A DNA stretch of 5,281 bases. Source: Cryomorphaceae bacterium (GTDB taxonomy: Bacteria; Bacteroidota; Bacteroidia; Flavobacteriales; Crocinitomicaceae). Below, one piece after another: positions 1 through 4,376 of this stretch. The notes under the pieces were generated by a model. That model was not told where the DNA came from. It saw nothing but the letters and a program-made list of their open reading frames with translations, and did not search any database. Location: NCBI GenBank assembly GCA_021298235.1, contig JAJTDX010000127.1:1-5281 (forward strand), in the 5' to 3' direction. The position numbers were made by a program, and so were the translations under genes. How positions within the stretch are numbered: position 1 is the stretch's first letter; every line of letters starts with the position of its first letter.

Positions 1-654
1 GGCCCGAATTAATTCTCCTTTGAGATTGATGCCAACTAAAGTTATATTTTCTTCAATACAAAGATCCACATCATGCGTCGAAAAAATGACACATCGTCCT
101 TGTTCCAAAGTCACCTTTTGAAGCAATTTTAGCAGCCTTCGCCGGTTACCGTAATCAAGAAAGGCCGTTGGTTCATCCATGGCAATGAAAGGGGTTTCTT
201 GTGCAAACGCCCGTGCAAAGGCGGCGAGCTGTTTCTCCCCGTCACTGAGCTCAGTCAGCGCTCTAATTCTTAGATCTCTTAGTCCGAACAAATCGATATA
301 ATGTGAGGCAATTTCTTTGTCGTTTTTACTGAAAACACCCAAAGAACCGATATAGGGTGTTCGACCGAGGAGTACAAATTCCTCGACGGACATGAATGGA
401 ACGGGCGGGAAGGTGGACCCGACAAAGGCGAAAAACCGAGACTTTTCTTCCTGAGAGAGTGTTGAAGTATCAACCTCATTAAAAAACATCTTACCGCTTC
501 GGGCTCGAATCGTGCCGCACAATGTTTTGAGCAACGTGGACTTTCCAGATCCATTTTTCCCAATAAGTGCTGTAAGACCTTGATTAATTTGCAGTTCATG
601 AATGTGAACTAAGGTATGCCTGTAGCCTATATCGAGGGAATTCACGTGTATCAT
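1..654 (-). CDS. FecE-like ABC importer ATPase (partial, runs off left edge)
   Basis: Cytoplasmic ATP-binding subunit of a metal-chelate (iron-siderophore, heme or cobalamin) importer; it would power the permease encoded just upstream. The 218 visible residues are open to the window edge. Visible motifs: Walker A GKNGSGKST at residues 32-40, signature LSDGEKQ at 136-142, Walker B FIAMDEPTAFLD at 156-167, and H-loop STHD at 192-195. By alignment with FecE, the Q-loop glutamine position falls in FVGST (77-81) and is not glutamine. The signature reads SDGE rather than SGGQ; as I recall, this is common in Bacteroidetes members of the family. The ATG at 654-652 is chosen because it overlaps the permease stop codon in an ATGA, a typical coupled junction. 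Only the C-terminal end, a few tens of residues, should be missing. The family is secure; the transported ligand is not determined. Confidence 0.93.
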   Translation of the reverse strand, partial: MIHVNSLDIGYRHTLVHIHELQINQGLTALIGKNGSGKSTLLKTLCGTIRARSGKMFFNEVDTSTLSQEEKSRFFAFVGSTFPPVPFMSVEEFVLLGRTPYIGSLGVFSKNDKEIASHYIDLFGLRDLRIRALTELSDGEKQLAAFARAFAQETPFIAMDEPTAFLDYGNRRRLLKLLQKVTLEQGRCVIFSTHDVDLCIEENITLVGINLKGELIRA

Positions 655-1649
655 GACCAGCGTTTGAGGATGAGATACAACACAACAGGGGCACCGATCA
701 ATGTGGTAAACGCATTGAGTGGAAGTAAAAAATACGGTTCGAATAAATGAATTATAAGGTCAGTGAGTACCATGAACAATGCTCCCAGTAAGGCACATCC
801 GACTAATAACTTTGCGTGCGACGCTGATCTCATCAGAAGTTTCACAAGGTTTGGAACGGCGAGTCCAACGAATGCGATCGGACCACAAAAAGCGGTGACG
901 GTGCCTGCTAGAACAGAGGTCAACAGTATGGCAATGGTTCTGAAACGCACCATGTGTATTCCAAGGAGGGACGCATGTTCCTCACCTAAAAGAAGCGCAT
1001 TCAAGGGTTTGACCAAAAATACACATGCCACGAGCGAAGGCAATAAAACACCAATCATGACAGGCAGTTGCTCCAATGTGGTATTTGAGAGCGAACCCAT
1101 TGTCCAAAGGGTAAAAGATCTTAATTCCTGGGCAGCCGCGGTAGCTTCAAGTGCTGTAATCATAGCTCCCGCAACGCTTCCCAACATTAAGCCGGCCAAT
1201 AAGAGAGAGACTTGTGATCGGATCCAACGCGCGAATGCAAGAATAATACCTCCGAAAAGGAACGATCCGCTAAAAGCAAGGAGGATATTCCCTGGATCAC
1301 TTTTGAAAAAGTGAAAGCCAGACATAGCACCCAACGCAACGAATAAGCTCGAACCACTACTTATTCCCAGAACATATGGTCCTGCAAGTGGGTTGTTAAA
1401 CATGGTTTGCATGAGCAATCCGCAGATGGACAGGGCTGCACCGGCAAAACATGCTGTCACTGCTCTTGGTATCCTAAACTCCAGCAGCACAAGTTGATCC
1501 AAGTGTTCGGAGTTGTAATTTGTAAGTACAGACCACAAGTCTTTCAAATTTGACGAGGTTCCTGCAAAGAGGTCTGCCCAAAATAAGAGTAGCAGGAGAA
1601 CGATTAAAATTCCTGTCTGATATTTTGTAAGTGTTTGCAGAAAACTCAT
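651..1649 (-). CDS. FecCD-type ABC importer permease
   Basis: Inner-membrane permease of a type II (BtuC/FecCD) importer for iron chelates, heme or cobalamin. The protein is 332 residues, normal for the family, and almost wholly hydrophobic. Family landmarks: FRIPR at 58-62, the G-A-A-L-S-x-x-G-x-x-x-Q stretch at 70-81, NNPLAGPYVLG at 85-95, LWTMGSLSN at 181-189, GEEHASLLG at 222-230 (the region that contacts the ATPase), GPIAFVGLAVP at 256-266 and TLIGAPVVLYL at 316-326. The reading frame is open 42 codons further upstream, but that stretch lies over the binding-protein gene in another frame and has no membrane character. The ATG at 1649 overlaps the upstream TGA as ATGA and starts a normal N-terminus (MSFLQTLTKYQTG, then a hydrophobic helix). 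The 3' end also overlaps the ATPase start by 4 bases. The gene itself looks intact. Confidence 0.95.
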   Translation of the reverse strand: MSFLQTLTKYQTGILIVLLLLLFWADLFAGTSSNLKDLWSVLTNYNSEHLDQLVLLEFRIPRAVTACFAGAALSICGLLMQTMFNNPLAGPYVLGISSGSSLFVALGAMSGFHFFKSDPGNILLAFSGSFLFGGIILAFARWIRSQVSLLLAGLMLGSVAGAMITALEATAAAQELRSFTLWTMGSLSNTTLEQLPVMIGVLLPSLVACVFLVKPLNALLLGEEHASLLGIHMVRFRTIAILLTSVLAGTVTAFCGPIAFVGLAVPNLVKLLMRSASHAKLLVGCALLGALFMVLTDLIIHLFEPYFLLPLNAFTTLIGAPVVLYLILKRWS

Positions 1650-1891
1650 TTCAGTTTGCTGTAGAAATGTAATTTCTCGTTCTTTCGGTGAAAGATAAGA
1701 ATAAGATCCGACAGCACCTTGTCGGGAGCAACGGCTGCATTTTCCCAGTACTTGTTCATTGAAGCTGAATAGCAAAAAACGCTGTCTTTTTTAAACGCAC
1801 CAAAGTAGATTGATTTGGGATGATTTTTCACGAGCGCTTCTTTGGATTCAATTCCTGGATTGAGCCAGAGCTGGGTTTTTTTGTTCGTCAT
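1646..1891 (-). CDS. C-terminal fragment of FecB-like substrate-binding protein, cut off by an in-frame stop
   Basis: These 81 residues match the last part of Bacteroidetes periplasmic-binding proteins for siderophores, heme or B12. Landmarks are LWLNPGI at 8-14, KYWENAAVAPDKVLSDLILIF at about 47-67 (family form: D/N-x-W-E-S-x-x-V-x-P-D-x-x-L-x-D-L-I-x-I-F-H) and a closing aromatic FYSKLK. The fragment is in exactly the same frame as the upstream part, and its first codon, ATG, follows the interrupting TAA with no gap. It has no signal peptide, so if translated alone it would stay in the cytoplasm and probably not fold. Its TGA stop overlaps the permease ATG. It is best read as the tail of a broken gene, although restart at TAAATG could still translate it and keep the downstream genes coupled. 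Confidence 0.8.
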   Translation of the reverse strand: MTNKKTQLWLNPGIESKEALVKNHPKSIYFGAFKKDSVFCYSASMNKYWENAAVAPDKVLSDLILIFHRKNEKLHFYSKLK

Positions 1892-1894
1892 TTA
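1892..1894 (-). other. in-frame TAA interrupting the binding-protein gene
   Basis: The minus strand reads GAA AAG GTT TAA ATG ACG AAC, with homology to one protein family continuing in the same frame on both sides. There is no frameshift. As I recall, relatives often have a tyrosine here (V-Y), so a single change of TAT or TAC to TAA would explain it. TAA is a normal stop in this genome: rplI also ends with TAA. Confidence 0.85.
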
Positions 1895-2731
1895 AACCTT
1901 TTCAGGGGTAAGAGATAGGCTGCCTGTTCCCTTCGTTTTTTTGTAGACATAATTACCGCCTGCATCTGCAATGAGTTTTGCTTCATAGCTTTCACCAGAT
2001 GGACAAAACCAAAATTCCCCAGTTTGATTTCCGCAAAAAACAGTGGGATGTGAACGGTACTGTTTCGCTTCATTTTTGAGCTTATTGTATGCTCTGTTAA
2101 GTTGTGAAAAATAGGTTTCCGCCAGTTCCGAACATCCGGTCAGGTATCCGTAAAGTTTAATCCACTCTGCTTTGCCAAGTGGATGTTCTTCTTTCCAATC
2201 CAGAATTGGCAGGCAAATAATTCCTGCTTTTTCCAACTCTCGGCTATGTGGGTAATCTTTACCGAAATTACTGTACGTTATTACGTTCACTGAAGTGCGG
2301 ACGAGTTGTTCGAAAGGAATTTGTTCCCATGTATTAAAGTCCCGAATTTTTCCTTCCTTGAGGTTTTTCTTTACAGCAGGGGAATAAATAGTTTTGCTGT
2401 TTCCAACCCCCGAAATTCGGTTTTCTTGTTTTAGTTTCGCCAACATCCCGACATCTGTTCCAGAAAGTGTCAGAAAGCCTTGAACAGGAACCTTAATCCA
2501 AATCAAATCGGCGGGCATATTTTGGGGTTTCCTGCCGGAAAGTAGATAGCCCCACGACTTGCCGCCCTGTTCACCGATTCGCGCAACAATCCCGTATGCA
2601 CAAGAATCGATTGAGAAATTCTTTGCATAACTCAAATGATAGGAAGTACTGTCATTTTTGGTCTGTTTATGTCTGGCCGTGCATGAACACAGAAACAAAG
2701 AAATTACACTAAGGACAAGGAAGGCTTTCAC
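1892..2731 (-). CDS. FecB-like substrate-binding lipoprotein, N-terminal part, truncated by in-frame TAA
   Basis: Periplasmic ligand-binding component of the metal-chelate importer. With a GTG start at 2731 the protein has 279 residues. It opens with a lipoprotein signal (KAFLVLSVISLFLCSC) whose lipobox LCSC puts the lipidated cysteine at residue 17. Family features follow: YAKNFSI at 35-41, the V-P-V-x-x-F-x-x-L-S-G-T-D segment at 81-93, and the Bacteroidetes-typical HPLGKAEWIK at 183-192. The chain stops after SLSLTPEKV, before the conserved WLNPG and W-E-S blocks, which occur in the same frame immediately downstream. The full product would be about 361 residues, normal for the family, so this is one gene cut by a point nonsense change. 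The frame is open upstream to an ATG at 2824, but that start would lie inside rplI and read through the terminator, so it is unlikely. A TTG at 2749 is an alternative start. Confidence 0.85.
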   Translation of the reverse strand: MKAFLVLSVISLFLCSCTARHKQTKNDSTSYHLSYAKNFSIDSCAYGIVARIGEQGGKSWGYLLSGRKPQNMPADLIWIKVPVQGFLTLSGTDVGMLAKLKQENRISGVGNSKTIYSPAVKKNLKEGKIRDFNTWEQIPFEQLVRTSVNVITYSNFGKDYPHSRELEKAGIICLPILDWKEEHPLGKAEWIKLYGYLTGCSELAETYFSQLNRAYNKLKNEAKQYRSHPTVFCGNQTGEFWFCPSGESYEAKLIADAGGNYVYKKTKGTGSLSLTPEKV

Positions 2732-2756
2732 CGTGCGTATTTGCTGCAAATTAAAC

Positions 2757-2787
2757 AAAAAAAATCCCGAACTCTCGCCCGGGATTT
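2757..2787 (-). terminator. rho-independent terminator after rplI
   Basis: Read on the minus strand, AAATCCCG, a 10-base loop and CGGGATTT form an 8-base-pair stem. The stem runs directly into a continuous T tract (eight T at 2764-2757 after the stem). It begins 18 bases after the rplI stop and should end the ribosomal-protein transcript. It lies only 26 bases before the GTG of the binding-protein gene, so the importer needs readthrough or its own promoter. Confidence 0.85.
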
Positions 2788-2804
2788 CAATATACATATT
2801 GGTA

Positions 2805-3251
2805 TTATTCACCGACAACTTCAAAGTTGAATACCGGTTTCACTCCTTTATGAAGGTTTACTTCAGCTTGGTACGTTCCAACTTCTTTGATTGGCTCATC
2901 TTTAATCTTCAATGATTTGCGGTCAATATCAAATCCTGCCTTTTTCAAAGCCTCAGAAAGCTGTACTGTGTTTACCGAACCAAAGATTTTTCCGTTCTCA
3001 CCGGCTTTAGTTTCGATAGTTACAGTCAACGCTTCTAGTTTACCTGCAAGCTCTTGCGCTTCAGCCAATAGTTTGGTTTCTTTGTGCGCTTTCTGACGCA
3101 TCACTTCTTCGTGCGCTTTTTTAGCAGATGCAGTCGCCAATATGGCGTATCCTTGTGGAATAAGGAAATTTCTTCCATATCCGGGCTTCACTTTAACGAT
3201 CTCGTTTGCATACCCCAGCTTGTCCACGTTTTTCTTAAGAATTACTTCCAT
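2805..3251 (-). CDS. rplI: 50S ribosomal protein L9
   Basis: L9 binds 23S rRNA near the base of the L1 stalk and helps keep the reading frame. The 148 residues match the usual length. The N-terminal rRNA-binding domain shows MEVILKKNVDKLGYANEIVKV-type sequence with the conserved VKPGYGRNFLIPQGYA at about 21-36. A charged, alanine-rich helix rich in K and E links the two lobes (about 43-75), followed by the C-terminal domain with GKIFGSV at about 86-92. The ATG at 3251 gives the standard L9 N-terminus. It is the third gene of the operon, 30 bases after rpsR, with no clear Shine-Dalgarno site and a terminator just after its TAA stop. Nothing unusual is seen in the gene. Confidence 0.98.
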   Translation of the reverse strand: MEVILKKNVDKLGYANEIVKVKPGYGRNFLIPQGYAILATASAKKAHEEVMRQKAHKETKLLAEAQELAGKLEALTVTIETKAGENGKIFGSVNTVQLSEALKKAGFDIDRKSLKIKDEPIKEVGTYQAEVNLHKGVKPVFNFEVVGE

Positions 3252-3281
3252 GATTCTAATTTTTTAGGTTCAACAATTGGG

Positions 3282-3545
3282 TTATTTCAGCATGTCTCCC
3301 ACGTATGGAAGCAATGCAATGTGACGTGCGCGTTTGATCGCCTTGTTAACTTTTTTCTGATACTTTGCAGACGTTCCTGTGAGGCGGCGTGGAAGAATTT
3401 TCCCTTGCTCGTTCACGAGTTTCAACAAGAAGTTAGCATCCTTGTAGTCGATAAATTTGATACCGCTCTTTTTAAAACGGCAATATTTTTCTTTTCTGAT
3501 CTCGATGTTTATCGGAGTCAAATAGCGAATATCGTTCTGTGACAT
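3282..3545 (-). CDS. rpsR: 30S ribosomal protein S18
   Basis: S18 pairs with S6 and binds the platform of the 30S subunit. The protein has 87 residues. The core is clear: RYLTPINIE near the start, [17 protein letters not shown] at about 20-36, then [18 protein letters not shown] at about 46-63 and a basic C-terminal helix with [13 protein letters not shown]. The N-terminal tail before IRYLTP is short compared with some Bacteroidetes S18 proteins, as I recall them, but the ATG at 3545 gives a sensible start. The gene lies 26 bases after rpsF, so the S6 and S18 partners are made from one transcript. Confidence 0.98.
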   Translation of the reverse strand: MSQNDIRYLTPINIEIRKEKYCRFKKSGIKFIDYKDANFLLKLVNEQGKILPRRLTGTSAKYQKKVNKAIKRARHIALLPYVGDMLK

Positions 3546-3571
3546 GTTAATCTGGAATTAGTGGGTAAGTA

Positions 3572-3928
3572 TTATGCCTCGGCGGGTGACGTAGATTTCT
3601 GACCACGCTTTGCTCTTCTTTTTTCGGAGTACGCCAAATGATCCTTTTCCATTTTAACGGTCAAGAATCGAATGACACGCTCGTCACGTTTGAAAGAAAC
3701 TTCAAGGTCAGCTACAGCTTTACCATCCGCTTCAAACTCAATCAAGAAATAAAATCCGGTAGATTTTTTTTGAATGGGATATGCCAACTTTTGCAAACCC
3801 CAATTCTCCGAGTGCTTTACTTTTCCACCCAATGACGAAATTTCGCCCTCGAATTTCTGCACTGCTTCCTTTGCCTGATCCTCAGACAAAACGGGAGTTA
3901 AAATGAAAACAGTTTCGTAGGAATTCAT
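3572..3928 (-). CDS. rpsF: 30S ribosomal protein S6
   Basis: S6 forms a heterodimer with S18 on the 30S platform. The protein has 118 residues. It opens with [18 protein letters not shown], the usual first strand and helix of S6, followed by [20 protein letters not shown] at about 43-62 and a strand with [13 protein letters not shown] at about 82-94. The C-terminal tail is basic and then serine- and alanine-rich ([16 protein letters not shown]), as in many Bacteroidetes S6 proteins. It is the first gene of the operon and is read from the promoter at about 3985-4017. The A/T-rich leader just before the ATG has no Shine-Dalgarno site, which is usual in this phylum. Confidence 0.98.
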   Translation of the reverse strand: MNSYETVFILTPVLSEDQAKEAVQKFEGEISSLGGKVKHSENWGLQKLAYPIQKKSTGFYFLIEFEADGKAVADLEVSFKRDERVIRFLTVKMEKDHLAYSEKRRAKRGQKSTSPAEA

Positions 3929-3959
3929 AAATAAACTATTTGTTATTAATACTATTTTA

Positions 3960-3980
3960 CCGCACAGCCACGCTTAGCGG
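3960..3980 (-). promoter_or_regulatory. hairpin in rpsF leader, possible S6:S18 autoregulatory site
   Basis: Minus-strand CCGC-TA-AGC-GTG-GCT-GT-GCGG folds as two short stems, CCGC/GCGG and AGC/GCT, separated by a 2x2 internal loop. It lies near the predicted 5' end of the rpsF mRNA, about 32 bases before the start codon. Autoregulatory S6:S18-binding leaders are known in many phyla and contain a conserved CCG. Whether this hairpin matches that consensus was not tested, so the role is only suggested. Confidence 0.3.
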
Positions 3981-3984
3981 GGTG

Positions 3985-4017
3985 CAAAGATAGGAAATTA
4001 TTCTTTTGAAGAACAAA
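3985..4017 (-). promoter_or_regulatory. Bacteroidetes-type promoter for the rpsF operon
   Basis: On the minus strand, TTTG at 4017-4014 is followed after 21 bases by TATCTTTG at 3992-3985. This exactly fits the TAnnTTTG -7 box with a TTG -33 box known for Bacteroidetes primary sigma factor. Transcription would start near 3978, giving a leader of about 50 bases before the rpsF ATG. Confidence 0.7.
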
Positions 4018-4104
4018 GATAGTGGGAGATTTAATCGTTTAAAGAAAATTGAACTCTTTCATTCGAGTTGGAACAAGGAACAAGGAGCAAAGAACAAAGA
4101 TAGG
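4009..4104. repeat. heptamer repeats, left array (GGAACAA type)
   Basis: A tandem run at 4070-4104 reads GGAACAA, GGAACAA, GGAGCAA, AGAACAA, AGATAGG. Two units identical or nearly identical to its end (AGAACAA, AGATAGT) occur separately at 4010-4023. The 14-mer AAGAACAAAGATAG is shared between 4009-4022 and 4090-4103. The 4010-4023 copy overlaps the -33 box of the rpsF promoter. The repeat is non-coding in every frame I considered. Confidence 0.8.
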
Positions 4105-4204
4105 CTTGTTCCTTCTAAATTGTTCGGTAGAGATTTTCACTCTTGAAGAAAATCAACATTGAAACTATTATAATAGTGTAGGGAAAATCCTTGTTCCTTG
4201 TTCC
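4070..4204. repeat. inverted repeat with 17-base perfect arms
   Basis: GGAACAAGGAACAAGGA at 4070-4086 is the exact reverse complement of 4188-4204. The roughly 100 bases between them contain an extra inverted unit, TTGTTCC at 4106-4112. That unit allows a nearer 10-base-pair hairpin (4075-4084 with 4105-4114). The centre also holds a perfect palindrome at 4164-4177. No coding potential and no clear target-site duplication are seen. It could be a small MITE-like or folded repetitive element, but this cannot be settled from one copy. Confidence 0.6.
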
Positions 4205-4218
4205 TTGCTCTTTGCTCA
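4188..4218. repeat. heptamer repeats, right array (TTGTTCC type, inverted)
   Basis: After a partial unit at 4188-4190, the tandem units TTGTTCC, TTGTTCC, TTGCTCT and TTGCTCA run from 4191 to 4218. This is the reverse complement of the left-array unit, including the same GGAGCAA-like variant (TTGCTCT). One further isolated GGAACAA lies at 4297-4303. Confidence 0.75.
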
Positions 4219-4349
4219 ATCGAAAACAGCGTACTTTCTTCCTTATTTCCTTCTTCCAAATCCTATTGTTTTCTTAAATTCGCAGTGCAGAAGACAGGAA
4301 CAAATCTACTCCACTTCATGTGTGTCACGTTCTCGTCGGAAGAATAGAA

Positions 4350-4363
4350 ATTTACAAGTAAAT
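4350..4363. promoter_or_regulatory. 6-2-6 inverted repeat just before acnB
   Basis: ATTTAC-AA-GTAAAT is a perfect 6-base inverted repeat that ends 13 bases before the acnB ATG. Its size and place suit an operator or a small leader hairpin, but A/T-rich DNA gives such repeats by chance, so it is only a candidate. It does not resemble a Fur box. Confidence 0.25.
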
Positions 4364-4376
4364 ATATCATTTCATT

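Larger units (their letters stand above)
3929..4376. other. 448-base intergenic region between divergent rpsF and acnB
   Basis: This stretch holds no gene. It contains the rpsF leader and promoter on its left side, the heptamer arrays and inverted repeat in the middle (about 4009-4218), and an A/T-rich leader before acnB on its right. The short open frame on the plus strand at 4205-4453 begins inside the repeat and overlaps acnB in a different frame, so it is not a gene. I found no good TAnnTTTG promoter for acnB; the nearest is TAAATTCG at 4275-4282, with one mismatch and no TTG at the right distance. Confidence 0.7.

Noticed and set aside
763..1314. 183-codon open frame on the plus strand
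   Set aside because: It lies entirely antisense to the well-supported permease, and its product shows no recognisable family or domain.
1650..1775. 42-codon N-terminal extension of the permease
   Set aside because: It overlaps the binding-protein tail in another frame and lacks family similarity. The ATGA junction at 1649 gives the normal length.
1892..1894. Stop codon recoding (TAA read as an amino acid)
   Set aside because: TAA ends rplI normally in the same window, and TAA is not a selenocysteine or pyrrolysine codon. A nonsense change is simpler.
2747..2754. TTAATTTG on the minus strand as a -7 box for the importer
   Set aside because: It misses the key A at position two, has no TTG at the right distance, and would start transcription almost at the start codon.
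2732..2804. Cobalamin riboswitch or Fur box before the importer
   Set aside because: The gap is only 73 bases and mostly terminator. No B12-box-like sequence and no GATAATGATAATC-like repeat is visible.
4070..4218. Possible CRISPR-like array from regularly repeated units
   Set aside because: The units are only 7 bases, with no unique spacers, no cas genes, and an inverted arrangement of two arrays.
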